The position numbers and the translations under genes were made by a program. Source: Cercospora beticola (taxonomy: Eukaryota; Ascomycota; Dothideomycetes; Mycosphaerellales; Mycosphaerellaceae). Taken from it: a stretch of DNA of 64,000 nucleotides. Shown one piece after another: positions 45,933 to 57,420 of this stretch. The number at the start of each line of letters is the position of its first letter. Positions within the stretch are counted from its first letter, which is position 1. The DNA is taken from contig NC_088935.1 in the NCBI RefSeq assembly GCF_033473495.1, forward strand, positions 1,798,001 to 1,862,000, read 5' to 3'. The notes under the pieces were generated by a model. It was not told where the DNA came from and ran no database searches. It saw only the letters and a list, made by a program, of their open reading frames with translations.

Positions 45933-47793
45933 ATGCCTACCATCGGAGTCGACAAGGAGGACTTCTACCGAGCCATTGGCAAAGATCCCAAAACATACAC
46001 CAAAGAGGAATTCGACCAACTGTGCTTCGATTTCGGCATCGAGCTCGATGAGGACACCTCGGAGAGCAAACGACCCATAGTAGATGGCGTCGAGGAGCGC
46101 CCGCAGTTGAAAATCGAGATTCCTGCAAACCGCTATGACATGCTCTGCTTCGAGGGCATTGCCCTGGCCCTGAATGTCTTCTTGGGCCGGCAGCCAATGC
46201 CCAAATTCACACTTGCTCCGCCAAAGGATGGAAAGCTCCTCACCGTGAACATCGCGAAGGAGACCGAGCAAATACGCCCTTTCTTCTCGTGTGCCATCCT
46301 TCGCGGCATCAAGTTCGACAAGGCGCGCTACGACTCTTTCATCGCTTTACAGGACAAGTTACATCAGAACCTCGCGCGTCAGCGGACTCTTGTGTCAATC
46401 GGCACCCATGACCTCGATACTATTGAAGGCCCATTCTCTTACGAAGCCCTTCCTCCAGACGAGATCAAGTTCGCGCCCCTCAATCAGACGAAGGTCATGA
46501 CGGGTAGGGAACAAATGGACTTCTTCGAAAAGGACAAGCACTTGTCGCGGTACTTGCACATCATCCGTGACTCTCCAGTGTACCCCATTATCTACGACAA
46601 GAACCGAACAGTCCTTTCCATGCCACCTATCATCAACAGCAACCACTCGAAGATTACGCTCGATACCAAGAACGTATTCATCGACATCACTGCCACTGAC
46701 GAGACCAAGCTCGAACTTGTCAATCACGTTCTATGTGCCATGTTCTCGGAATACTGCAGCGAGCCCTTCACGATTGAACCTGTCCAGATCGTATCAGAAC
46801 ACAATGGCCGAACGCGACAAACGCCGAGCTTGCAACCTCGAAAGGCCCAGGCATCAGCCTCTTTCATCAACTCGGTCTGCGGTCTCAATGAATCGCGAGA
46901 GTCTCTGAGTGACCTCCTGAAGAAAATGGCCTACGACGCTCGCCCATCTGCAGAAGACAAAGATCTGTTGGATGTCGACATTCCGATCACGCGCGCAGAT
47001 GTACTCCACCAGGCAGATATCATGGAGGATGCCGCCATTGCATATGGCTTCAACAACCTGCCCAAATCTTTCCCAGCCTCCTCATCTTCGGTCGCAGCTG
47101 CTCTGCCGGTCAACAAGCTCGCCGACATCGTGCGTCTGGAGTCAGCCATGGCAGGATGGAGTGAAGTCATGCCTCTCATTCTATGCAGTCACGATGAGAA
47201 CTACGCATGGCTAAACCAGAAGGACGACGGCCGCGCAGTGAGACTTGCGAACCCAAAGACTGCAGAATATCAAATCGTGCGCACATCCCTGGTACCAGGC
47301 CTGCTAAAGACAATCAGGGAGAACAGGCGCCATGCAGTGCCGATGAAAATCTTCGAGGTTGCGGACGTTTGCTTCAAAGATGACACTCTGGAGCGACGAA
47401 GCCGAAACGAACGCCACTTTGCGGCTGCGTGGTATGGAAAGACAAGCGGCTTCGAGCAGGTACACGGTCTGCTCGACCGTGTCATGACGATGCTGAGATC
47501 AGCTTTCATCACAAGAGAAGATGGCCTGAAGAACGAGGCGCTGCAAGGGTACTGGATTGAAGAAGTTGATGGTGAGTAATATCAAGCTGTTATTCAGCTG
47601 AGCAATTCGCTAATGCTTCATTATAGACCCGACATACCTTGCCGGCCACTCAGCAGCCATTTACCTCCAACTTGCAGGCAAGAAGGCGCAGCGCATTGGC
47701 ACCTTTGGTATTCTGCATCCTGCTGTGCTCAAGAACTTCGAGCTTCCATTCCCAACATCAACACTCGAGCTCAATCTGGAGGTTTTCCTTTAG
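45933..47793 (+). CDS. FRS1: Cytosolic phenylalanyl-tRNA synthetase beta subunit
   Basis: Forms the alpha2-beta2 enzyme that charges tRNA-Phe. Exons 45933-47571 and 47627-47793 (intron GTGAGT..TATAG) give 601 residues, standard for the eukaryotic/archaeal type. The N-terminal block [17 protein letters not shown] is conserved. The B3/4 editing region holds [36 protein letters not shown] and [20 protein letters not shown]. The B5 domain has [20 protein letters not shown] and AYGFNNLP. The C-terminus has [20 protein letters not shown]. The Met at 45933 (CACAATGCC) starts the conserved block exactly. Confidence 0.97.
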
Positions 47794-48144
47794 ATATTGA
47801 ATATGGAATGTCTTGGGTTACGAGTTCAGGTTAACGCCGCTATGAGGTTGATCGCTCAGTGAAGCGTGTCCGCGAAAATGGCATGTATGGGCTCTTTGTC
47901 TGGACTCCATAGACTCTGTGATGTGAAATGTATACATCGCCCTTTGGCAAGAAATCGCCCAGTGATTTCGATTATGTTTCCACTTCGTTTGAGTGCAAGT
48001 GTGACAGAAACGGAAGCGGCTCCGCACATGCGTTCGAAGAGCTCGTGTTGCTTGCCTCGCCAGAATTCTGACCTCAAACTCAATGTTCTGAAGACAGCCC
48101 CATCGGCCACACACATCCTGCATGCCCAGGCATTGGCAAGCAGC
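47794..48144. promoter_or_regulatory. Intergenic region upstream of NAA38
   Basis: 351 bp between two plus-strand genes. It is open in the NAA38 frame from 47866, but the upstream Mets would add residues absent from the family, so I treat it as 5' leader. Confidence 0.5.
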
Positions 48145-48456
48145 ATGGCCGACGAAATCGAAGACCCGCGCGCATACCTCACGCAAATGCTCAATCGAAC
48201 GCTGCACGTCCACACCTCCGACGGCCGCATGTTTGTCGGCCAAATGAAGTGCACAGACAACGAACGCAACCTCATTCTCGCGATGACCCACGAGTACCGT
48301 CATCCTTCCGAATCTGACCTTCAACGTGCCGCGATGGAACATGAACAGATGGGCAGTGATGGCAAGCTCAAGCTGGACATGAAGAAGAGATTCGTTGGTC
48401 TTGTGGTGGTGCCTGGACAATACATTACGAAGATTGAGCTGGAGAGTTATGGCTGA
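48145..48456 (+). CDS. NatC auxiliary subunit Naa38 (Lsm-domain protein)
   Basis: 103-residue Lsm-fold protein like human LSMD1/NAA38 and yeast Mak31, which stabilises the NatC N-terminal acetyltransferase on ribosomes. The Sm1 motif covers LNRTLHVHTSDGRMFVGQMK with CTDNERNLIL following. The Sm2 motif is KRFVGLVVVPGQYITKIEL, where the GLVVVPG strand is characteristic. The insert between them (about residues 49-79) is longer than in canonical Lsm proteins, as is usual for LSMD1. The Met at 48145 gives the expected length; an in-frame frame extends 93 codons upstream but is not conserved-looking. Intronless. Confidence 0.88.
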   Translation: MADEIEDPRAYLTQMLNRTLHVHTSDGRMFVGQMKCTDNERNLILAMTHEYRHPSESDLQRAAMEHEQMGSDGKLKLDMKKRFVGLVVVPGQYITKIELESYG

Positions 48457-48724
48457 AAAATCGGTATAATATGAGGGTGTTCGGATGGACCACACACTCG
48501 ACTTTCAATACTGTGACCGCGCCGCGATGTTGCACGGGTGAGACCGGGATGCTATGAGTGCGACAGCACGACATCTACAACGACCTTTCTTCGAGGCTCT
48601 ATCTGGGAATCCAGTCTCGCCCTTGAAGGGCACGAATCCATGAATCCTGCATACTACATTATACTCGACCATCTATCAGACATACCTCTTCCAGGTACAA
48701 CGTCGACCACGCGCGACGAAGTCC

Positions 48725-49496
48725 TCAAGCTTTCTTGAGCTGTTCCTTGACGCCGCTTCGATCTTCGAGCCCGTATGCAAGAGCCGCGAGACCCAATACC
48801 ACCAATCCAATGTTTCCATACACACCGATATCCATGGCAACAGTATGGTGCGACGCGTATCTCCAGTGAGACCAAGCACCAAATCCTGTAGCCACGTGGT
48901 GGAGGATAGTGATGAGCACCACCGCTCTCGCATAAGGCTTCTTGTAAGTCACTGGTGCATAATCAGACAAGGACGAACCCGTCAGACCAGCCGGCAATGG
49001 CACAGCATCAGAAACGGCCAGGAGGATAGCTGCCAGTGCCAAAAGGCAGAAGGCGTCTGTTCGCGTGGTATAGAGTTCCAGATCTAAGCGGTCAGCGTCA
49101 CACATGCAATAGACCAACGCAGCAACAACACACCATTAGGTTCTACCGCTCCTTGAATCGGAGGACGAAACCAGCCACACACCTGTGGGGTGTCAGCCAA
49201 TCGCTCAACATCTCTGATTCCATTTGCTCGGGATGTGGCATACAGTTGCTGGATCAATCACGCGGACAATGCCTCTGAGGAAGTACCAGAAGCTTGTCCC
49301 TGATGAGGAAGTCAGTCGGCCGACAAGGGACAACAAGTTGCAGGCACACGCAACTACGGCATCAGGATAACGGACCGAAAACGTATGCGTGGTATGTCTA
49401 GAAACGCCATTCAGTTAGCTCGGAGCTCTCGAGAGGACACACGGGAAAGCTGCCGTCAAGCTTACTTACATCAGCATATTGCAGTAGCGACGGCAT
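48725..49496 (-). CDS. Small four-helix fungal membrane protein, unknown function
   Basis: Five exons, 49496-49470, 49397-49376 (22 nt), 49299-49244, 49182-49134 and 49083-48725, give 170 residues in consistent phase. The N-terminus (MPSLLQYADTYHAYVFG, then TSFWYFLRGIVRVIDP) is built from three tiny exons. The long last exon encodes helices such as DAFCLLALAAILLAVSDAVP, YARAVVLITILHHVATGFGA and GNIGLVVLGLAALAYGLE, with a short Lys-rich C-terminus (EQLKKA). His-His in LITILHHVATG and SHWRYASHH could bind a cofactor, which is speculation. I do not recognise a named family. Acceptors are preceded by CTAAC or CTGAC branch sites at most introns; the donor of intron 2 (GTCCGT) and of intron 3 (GTATGC) are weaker. 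Confidence 0.68.
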
Positions 49497-50667
49497 CTTG
49501 AAATACTCGTTTTCTCTTTCTTCAAAGGTATACAGCTCTCCTCAATTGCAACAGAATGTCGGTGAGTAGGGTTGCTGGACGAGCAACTTGAGGAGGTCGG
49601 GTGTTTTGAGTTCCTGAGCTCTCAGACCTGCGTCATCAAGCAGTAGTTACTCCGCCAGTCCGCTCACTTCCAGCAATTGCTCTCTTGAGCATGCATTGCA
49701 GCTTGAAGATATCATGGTGATGCCTACATAGAGCACGTAGCACAAGAATACATTAGCAGTCAATCCCAGCTTGTCAGCATATGTACGAGAAATCGTCATC
49801 AACCTGTTTCATGGGGCGCCAACAGCTGGCTGGGCCAAGGACAAACGTCACGTCGAAGTAATCTGGGTGAGAATATGCATGTGACGCGTATGACCATTGA
49901 ATTGAAGTCGCGAATGCAACTGTATCTACAAATGGCCAACTATCTCTGCTACGACTAATAGCTCGCGCGTGCTCAAATGAATGAGACGCATGCCGGCCGC
50001 AGCGCCGGAGTCAGAGAGCCTCGCTCTTTCTTTTATCTCAAAATCGAACGCATTGCAAGCGTGTGTTGAAGTCCGCCAATATAGCCTCCTCCTTCTTCAG
50101 CGACTCAATTGCGCAAATGAACAAAACCAATCGGAGTTACTCCATCGAGCTCTAGCATCGTTTCGCGAGCTCAAGATTGTCATCGCTTCTCCAGAATAGA
50201 TCAAGCTCGTTCATAATATGTGAATGTGAATGTGTATGAGTAGCCAATGGCCCTTTGACTTTCGTCGCTGGACACTGACTGATGTAGAAAGTAAATGCTG
50301 GTCGTGAAAGGCTCACTTGGCCTGTTGAGTGTGTTGGTCGTCAGTCCATGTGGTATGGTAGAGAGATGCCAGGAAACGAGCGTGGTCGTCGCCAGAAACC
50401 GAGGCGTCAGCGCTTGACGTCGGTAGGAACGGGGTCATCGTCCGTGGGTCTGTATCCCAAGAAACAATGCAAGCAAAAATGGGTATCTTCCGAGAAGGTG
50501 AGGGTGAGAGAGAGAGGAGAACGCCACCCATGTCAATCCAGGTTCTTCCGTCAGCACTTGAACAGGAAGACTGGTGCCCAGTGTCGTTCGTAAACAGGAG
50601 ATCGTGAGATAGAGTGGGAGAGGGGAGGAGGTCCGTGACAACGCCAAAAACTCCAGATAAGCAATCT
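49497..50667. other. 1.2 kb without a recognisable gene
   Basis: Promoter side of the small membrane-protein gene and 3' flank of STB3. A candidate plus-strand start with an immediate donor (ATGTCG|GTGAGT near 49557) leads to no open exon. Nothing else was seen. Confidence 0.5.
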
Positions 50668-51786
50668 TTACATGCTGCCCATGCTCATTAAGGCGGCGAC
50701 TGCATCACGCTCGGCCGGAGACTGCACAGCAGTACGCATGGCGCGCATGCCGTTTCCAAGGGGAACAGAAGAAGAATGCATCTTGCGGGCAGGATTCATT
50801 GGTGGTGGGCCTCGAATGCCAGTCCGAGCGTAGCGTCCAGTATAGGGAACGGAGACTTTGCGGTAGTTTTGGATCGGGGCGTTGGGAGTGGGCAATGAAG
50901 CCTTCCGCATCGTCTCGAGGCCGAGCGCCGTCCAGTCCTCGTTGTCGGTTTCGCCATCGTTCGTGTCAGAGGAGTCGCTGGACAGTCCATCGAGGGACAT
51001 CTTATCCGCTGCCTCCTCAATGGGATCCATGTCCATGTCGAATTCGTTCTCCTCTTGAATGCTGGACGCAGTCCAGCTGCCGCCTGAGAATTGTTCCCTG
51101 CGTCTAGCTTGCATATGACCGACCGGAACATGGACAGCAGAGTCGTTGTGAGACGCAGCGTAGCTTCCGTGCTCGCTGCGAGGAGGCGAGAGGTTGCCTT
51201 CGTTGAAGGAGCCGATTCCGGAGTCGCGCGAGGAGCCCTTGATATGCGCATCCCACCGTCCCCAACCCGTCTTGCTGAAGGTGACACTTCCGTCCACTCC
51301 ACCTCCATCTCTGCTCTCCAATGCGGCAACCACGATGCGCCGGGCCTTGGCAGGAGGAATGCGAGAGAAGCCAGGCACAGTGTGATTCAGTTCGCCCATG
51401 ACATGACGGATGGGACGCGGTCCGTGGTTCAACAGGATTGCCGGGAGGTGGTGCTGGGCGAGCATGCTAGGCGTGATGGCGACGGCGCCGTCGAGGCTGG
51501 AAAGCGCGCCCCGGCTCAAAGGCATGCCGCCGCTGGGAAGGCTGCCCACATCGTCCTGCATATCCGTATCGTGCTCAATATTGATCGGTGGCGGAGAGAG
51601 TGCGCCGGCGTTGACAGGGCGAGCTGCCAACTCCGGACTGATGGAGCTCGGAGGAGTCAGGAGCGCGTTGGCACGCTTCTCGAAGAAGGCGGTGCCGGAG
51701 ATGTCGCTGGTGTCGCGCATGATCGGGATGCTGGCGGAAGGAGTCTGCGAGGCCGAAGCCATCGCTGCGGGTGGTGCGGAAGCCAT
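50668..51786 (-). CDS. STB3: Stb3-type Sin3-binding transcription regulator
   Basis: Intronless, 372 residues. The STB3 domain lies at about 103-180: PSMLAQHHLPAILLNHGPRP followed by IRHVMGELNHTVPGFSRIPP and AKARRIVVAALE, then VTFSKTGWGRWDAH. This block is diagnostic for fungal Stb3/Sin3-binding protein 3. In yeast, Stb3 binds the ribosomal RNA processing element and recruits Sin3-Rpd3 when growth signals fall. The rest is disordered and Ser/Pro/acidic-rich, with RDSGIGSFNEGN and DGLSSDSSDTNDGETDNEDW stretches that look like phosphosites. The C-terminus ends in AALMSMGSM. The Met at 51786 is used; a second in-frame Met eight codons later is an alternative start. Confidence 0.9.
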   Translation of the reverse strand: MASAPPAAMASASQTPSASIPIMRDTSDISGTAFFEKRANALLTPPSSISPELAARPVNAGALSPPPINIEHDTDMQDDVGSLPSGGMPLSRGALSSLDGAVAITPSMLAQHHLPAILLNHGPRPIRHVMGELNHTVPGFSRIPPAKARRIVVAALESRDGGGVDGSVTFSKTGWGRWDAHIKGSSRDSGIGSFNEGNLSPPRSEHGSYAASHNDSAVHVPVGHMQARRREQFSGGSWTASSIQEENEFDMDMDPIEEAADKMSLDGLSSDSSDTNDGETDNEDWTALGLETMRKASLPTPNAPIQNYRKVSVPYTGRYARTGIRGPPPMNPARKMHSSSVPLGNGMRAMRTAVQSPAERDAVAALMSMGSM

Positions 51787-53339
51787 GAGAGTGGTCGCTG
51801 GGTCGGATGTAGCTTTCCTGCACGCGCGGGCTGATCAGTATGCGACGGGTGGGAGAGTGCAGATAAGGCGTCGGACAGCGCGAACCACGGCGGAAACAAC
51901 GAAAGGTGTTTTCGCAGATGGCACGCGACGCGATGGGACTTACTTGACAGAGCAAGAAAGCTGGTGCGAGCGAGGTCGAGCGCGTCGTGGCGAGTCGCTC
52001 GAGCTGGTGTCGCTGCTGCTGCTGCGCCGAGAGTCGGAGGCCGATGGGGGCTGCGCGTCGAAGGGAGTGCAATGCGATGCGAGGGAGCAGGAGACGGCGG
52101 AGCAACAGACGGGGCAACAGACGAGTATTTCGGCGGTGCGTTGTGCGAGTGTGCGTGGTATTGGGGAGAGAGAGTCACACGGCAAGGCGCAGCGTGAGTT
52201 AGTATGGGCGTGCACGAGGACTGGACGCAGGCCACCAACCGCCGCTCCCGCTTGTTGCTCTTGCTCGCTCCACTCATGACTACTCCACGCCCGCCCAATC
52301 GAGCCGCCACATGGGCGCAATTAGAGGCACGCACCTCATCTCATCATCAGCCAACTTTCCGCATCCGTGTCGACTAATCCATCATCTGACGCGTCGTGTT
52401 TCTGCTGCCAGCGTGCACAGTTTGCGCGTGCCGACTCACGATCGATCTAATCTCCAGTCGCCTACAGCCACGCAGTCCCAATCTGGCCACTGGACTGACA
52501 CACTGCATTCTCACTTTCGCAGCCTTCGCTTCCCGATACCGCATTGATTGTCGCTCGCCTTCCCACCTGTTCGCGCTCATCACGGATCTCCACAGCACTA
52601 CTGCCGTAGCTCGTCGGTTGTCGCGCATGGAGGGGCAGCATTCCACCATCTCTCGCAGGTTTCCGAGCCGGGCGAGCAAGTCGCGGTTGTTCTAAAATCG
52701 AGCTTCCAAGACTGCGACCTCCACTGCGAGGGTCTCCCACATCCGTGCCCTGTGACTTGAGACACGTGTTTCTCCTCGACTCTCCCAAACGACCCGCGGC
52801 CGATTTCGTCGATGCAGCATCCACGTCATGCTATCCAGTGTCGCCGAAGTCTTGCATGCTTCCTGGTATGCATCGGGCAGAGTCGTGTGGGACCCGACTC
52901 AACACTACCACTCGCTCAGGCACGTTGGCATTTAGCACCAGATAGCATTTCCGAGTCCGCACAAGAGCTCGCGCCATGCCTGTACATCGAGCGCTGTACC
53001 CTCGGCGCATGGAGATAGGCTACCAACGGCCGTACTCGCCCTCACAGAGCGAAATGGCGGCAGTGTGCTCGGCCATCGACTATGGCGCAACAAGCTTGGC
53101 ACAGCAACGGATGTTCCAAAGTGCTCACTTCCGAGCGGCCGTTGATTTTATTGAAGGTGAGAAGGATCGCAGCGAACCTCATCTTGGATCTGACGTTGGC
53201 CAAATGAACTATCCTACTAAGAGCGTGTGACCGGTATTGGCTCCTTACACGAAACGACATCAAAGCTACTCATGTCGGCGCAAGCTATTTCGGCCACACA
53301 TGCGTTCACGATGGACAAGTCAGTTCGACTACATTCGAT
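51787..53339. other. 1.55 kb without a recognisable gene
   Basis: Upstream region of STB3 followed by the 3' flank of the ferric-reductase-like gene. Overlapping frames in GC-rich DNA at 51.6-52.3 kb are shadows of STB3 or chance, and none resembles a known protein. Confidence 0.5.
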
Positions 53340-55233
53340 CTAAAGCGCAAATGCCTCGTCCCAGTACCAGACGTCTCTGCCCTTCCTCACCCATCTTCCA
53401 ACCTGTTTGCGCAGGCTTTGGCTCAATTGACGAGGACCACATACGACGACCGCGATTCTCTCTGTACTGCTTTGCATGAACACCTGATCGACCACCGTGA
53501 CCAGGTTGGGGCGACCATTACGAGTCTGGAGCCCTTGCGTCGGCAGGCCAGTCTTCGCGCCATTCTCGTCCATGCCCTCGTGCAATAACTTCTTTTGCTC
53601 CTCCATCTCGACACCTTCTTCGCCAGGGGCCTCATCATCATCGTTGGCAAGAGCGAAGGAGCTGTCTTCGATCTGACCACCGCTTTGTCGGCTGAGATGA
53701 ACTGTCAATCTCTCCGTGAAACCATCTCTCTCCTTCACATCCTCGGGCAGAGCCCAAGTGACTTCGGAAAGTGTCCTAGCGGCCCACACGAAGCTGACTC
53801 TTTGCCTTCGATGACTGCCTTTACTCGGAGAAAGATCTGAGAGCAACTGCCTGTAGAGCGGTGCCACAAATGTGGCGCCTACACCTCCCGCGACGAACAA
53901 CACTCGATCATATCCAAGAAGCCTGTCTGCGTGGCTAGCGAGACCATAAGGGCCTTCGACGGCGAAGGTTTGCGTCTCTTTGTCGACCCTGGCGAGTTTC
54001 GCCGTGTTTCCATCGAGTATTCGAGCTACGAACCGAAGTTTGTTGTCGATGGCTGGGATCGAAGCGCAAGTGAACGGATTCGTCTTGAAAGTCCGCAAGA
54101 AGGGATTCCCGGCGAGAGACACATATGCGTGTTGTCCGGGATGCCATTTCATTGCTCCCGCAGTTAACGGTAGGTTTATTTCCACGAGGCCAGCATCCTT
54201 GACTTGTCGAATTGTTCCAGCGTGCTTACGCGTCGCAAAGAAACGAAGCACAACATTGACCAAGTAGATGAAAACGGTCTCGTAGACGAACGGTCGGATA
54301 TGATGGACATGCCAGTAAAGTAAGGGCAGCAGACATGTGGCAAGAGACACATGCGTAATGTAGAAAATCCGATAGCTTTTGTCCCGAACAGCTTTCAGCG
54401 CAGTGGTCGAGAGAGCGGTGAAGCTGATGATAGCGACCACGCCACATATGATGAATAACTTTTGGAGTTTGGCGAGCAGTAACGATTTGACGACGTAGAA
54501 GTTCACGTAGAGCACGACGTGGGCCCAGAAGAAACCGACGATAATGCGTCCAAGGATCTGATGAGCGGACAGGAGCGTGGCCTCGGAGGAGCCGGTCAAG
54601 ATCTGTAATGGAGCCCAAGGTGATTTCATCGATAGCAGGTAGTGGAATGGAAGCTGTGACCCGCCCACAGCGCCGAACCTTTTGGTGAGATGGAGGTAAT
54701 CTATTTGTTCTCATGTCAGTCGAACGTTCCTCATTCAGGCTGTTGCAATATGACCAACCATCTCCAGTGTCTACAAACGTCAAAGTCAGCAACCATGCCG
54801 TCCAGATCGAGCCCCAAAGAACTTCTCCTTTGGTGCCGACATGATAGCCAAAGACATGCAATGGATCACCACTCCACCATGCAGCCTAGCATCGATCAGG
54901 TTAGTTACTCATATATTCGCGAGCCAGTTTGAGTATAGTCTGCTCATAAGGGTGGATAAATCGTATCGTGTTTGTGTGACATACCCGACGCCATCTATTT
55001 CGAACACCGGCGATCGTGAAGCCCTTGGCCTCGCGAGCTGCCTTCACATACGGCGATGCAGGCGTTTCAATCGCTCCTCGTGGCCACCATTTCCGACTTA
55101 GAGAGACCACGTGGAGAACACCGATGGCGGAAAGCGGTAATATGACCGAGCACTGAGCAGTGAGTCCATAAAAGTCCAGCAACTCCCGCCGCTCGTGCTG
55201 CTGCTCTTTGGTGAGATCAACAAACTTGTACAT
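53340..55233 (-). CDS. Ferric reductase-like transmembrane flavocytochrome
   Basis: Moves electrons from NADPH via FAD and two hemes across a membrane, to Fe3+/Cu2+ or oxygen. Exons 55233-54985, 54885-54759 and 54700-53340 give 578 residues. Heme ligands are likely the His pairs in AHQILGRIIVGFFWAHVVLY and ITHVSLATCLLPLLYWHVHH. The FAD region has WHPGQHAYVSL and TNPFTCAS, where Asn replaces the His of the usual HPFT. The NADPH site is FVAGGVGATFVAPLYRQLL (GGxGxT intact) and the end has VVVCGPRQLSQSLRK. A long acidic insert (about residues 470-510) splits the NADPH domain, as in many fungal FREs. Length and the single flavodoxin half place it near Fre/Aim14-type proteins rather than NOX. Introns: GTATGT..CTAG and GTTGGT..ATAG. 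Confidence 0.88.
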
Positions 55234-55678
55234 CTTGGTCGCAAAATTGATGCATTAGCGTTGGAGCATTTGGTCATGACATGCCATGGCGTAAAATCTG
55301 TGGCATCGGACAGCGAAGTCAGAAGGTTGAATGCCGGGTGTAAGCACCTGCCAGCGTGCTCGGTGTTGTGTCTATTTTTAGATCGCACTTGACCATCCCC
55401 TCCACCTCCCTTTGTTCGATTCAACGCATCAGAACCTCAATGGACACTACGGCTTCACTTGCTGGGTTCCGTCGTACAGTAACACTTCCTGCTCACCCGT
55501 ACCACTTCTTCGCTTCCACCGTCCGGCCATGCTCCTGAAGTAGCCGACTGAAGTGCCGGTCCGCGAGAGAAGTGCTTCAGTCTTGATCTCATCAGGTCCT
55601 CCAGCCTGCGAGAGTGTCGATCCCTTTAGTGCTTCATCTACAATCTGTCCCCGCTGCACCTTGGTCGGAGATATCTGA
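55234..55678. other. Short intergenic region, may include an alternative last exon
   Basis: 445 bp upstream of the ferric-reductase-like gene. The half nearest the uncharacterised gene (55447-55678) is open in phase with it and may be its alternative last exon. Confidence 0.45.
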
Positions 55679-56683
55679 TCAGGCCCAGCGTCCGTCAGCA
55701 GCAGTGCCAACGCCAGGCGGAATAGACCGAAGGCTGCGACGCAGAGCGAGAGAGTCTTTGCCCGTGTATGTGCTGGGCGGCGATACTGGTCGAGCTATTG
55801 GCGCTGGTGTCGCAGACTTGTTCTCACGGTGTGCTCGTTTACTTGGAGAAGCTTTGATAATGTCGTCGACATCAAATTCTGCTGGTATGTCGAGTCCCAG
55901 CTCTCGCAGCTGCTGTCCAGCGTGGCAGTGGTAGACAAATGAAGCATAGCTAGATGGTGAACTCAGGTCAGCACTCTCTTCTCAGAGATAGCATTTCAAG
56001 ATCACGCAGTCAGAAGTACTCACGGCTTGTTCATCGGATCCAGGAGCGCATATGCATACATGCGACGAGGATCCTGTGGTTTCATGTATCCTGCCTGCAA
56101 GAATCGCAACAGTCAGTCATCAGAGCATCATCATCATGATACCAAAAAGTCCGCTTACAATGTTCATCTTCACACCTTCCGGTGCTGCGCCTTGTTTCCA
56201 CGCCTTGATTGGCCGATCCTGTCTCTTCCTCCCGATTGCACGATACACCCGAATCTCGAAGCTTCCTCCTTCATTTGTCTCGCGCATGTTTGGGAACACA
56301 AAAGCCCTTTTCTCGAGGAGCGGATAATCAGCAAGATCATCCCCTGAGCTCTCGAAGATACCGAAGCCGACGCGGCCGCTCCATCCATTCTTTTCTCCGC
56401 ATCCCCACGAAAGAACGCACTTGCCGCCCAGGAACAGCTTGAAGTAGTAATACCGAGTTTCCTCAGCTGGCTGGCTGCAGCGAAACACGATCCAGAACTG
56501 TGAGCCGGGATATATTGGAGTGTATGCTTCGACTGCGCTGGTCTGATTGTGTTCATGGTTTGTCTTGGGCGGGAATAGTCCGTCGCTTGCTGAGGCAGCT
56601 GGGACTGGTGCCGGAAATTCTGGCAGGCTCAGAGCATCGTATTGGCTCTGGAGGGAAATGCTGATCCCGTGTCGCTCTGGCAT
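55679..56683 (-). CDS. Uncharacterised fungal protein (DUF7918-like)
   Basis: Exons 56683-56159, 56094-56024 and 55949-55679 give 288 residues. The first 175 residues form a beta-rich domain: VEAYTPIYPGSQFWIVFRC, YYYFKLFLGGKCVLSWGCG, KNGWSGRVGFGIFES, then EKRAFVFPN and FEIRVYRAIGRKR. This resembles the DUF7918 group of fungal proteins of unknown role, by memory and not certain. The second exon gives GYMKPQDPRRMYAYALLDPM. The C-terminal part is low-complexity and basic. A GTATCG donor at the Pro codon of ARPV and a TGATCAG acceptor could replace the last residues by another 77-codon exon ending at 55447, which is open and in phase. I cannot decide between the two ends. Introns 1 and 2: GTAAGC..GCAG and GTGAGT..CTAG. 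Confidence 0.6.
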
Positions 56684-57420
56684 TGTGCACCGGTGGTGAC
56701 TGCTCGCGTTGGTTGTACTATGTTCTAGGAAAGTGACGTTGAACAAGTCTGTTGCCCTCTCACGCGACAATGCCGGCTTCACATGGCAAGCGCGCATACT
56801 TTTGTTTGCTAGGTGATACAAAGCGGGCTCGCTTTCACGACCCGAATCACGTCAATTCATCGTTTACTCCTAAGAATGCACACAACATCTTCAGCAGATT
56901 GTGTATCCATGGGACTATTGTTATTGGAAGATACTGCTGCATACCATGCAAACGGCCAACACGACGGAACTGTGTCAAGAACAATACAGGGTCGCGCAAG
57001 CCCTTAATATTGTGTTCATTTGCTCTGTATCCGACGACCGTAATCCGTCTTGGTCCTATCCACTATTCCGAGTAAAGGCTCTATGTTTGCGTCAAGCGAA
57101 CTGGGACGACCTTTGCTCCCTCCCCAGGCGAGCACGCTCAATGTCATGTCTGAGGAGAATCAATCATCTGTACTTGTGATCATTGTGAGCGAGTCAAATG
57201 ACAGTCGCTATCGTCCCGGGGAGCTTGGACGCTGAGCAGCGCGCACAGCAGCGCGTCGGAGTCGTATCATTGGCGACTCCTTTGACCTTTGCGTCTCGCA
57301 CGGAGCGCCTTATGAGAGTCAAATGCTCAAATTGGATGCCGACTGTTGAGTAAATCCACGGCGAGTAAAACTTCGCGAGTTCGAGATCTGGACGACACGG
57401 AGGCGGATAGCATGTCGACT
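56684..57420. other. Intergenic region, nothing recognised
   Basis: 740 bp between the start of the uncharacterised gene and the 3' end of polyprenol reductase, both on the minus strand. Plus-strand frames of up to 107 codons have no family resemblance. Confidence 0.5.

Noticed and set aside
51091..52279. Plus-strand frames of 247 and 289 codons
   Set aside because: Antisense to STB3 and its leader; low complexity and no family match.
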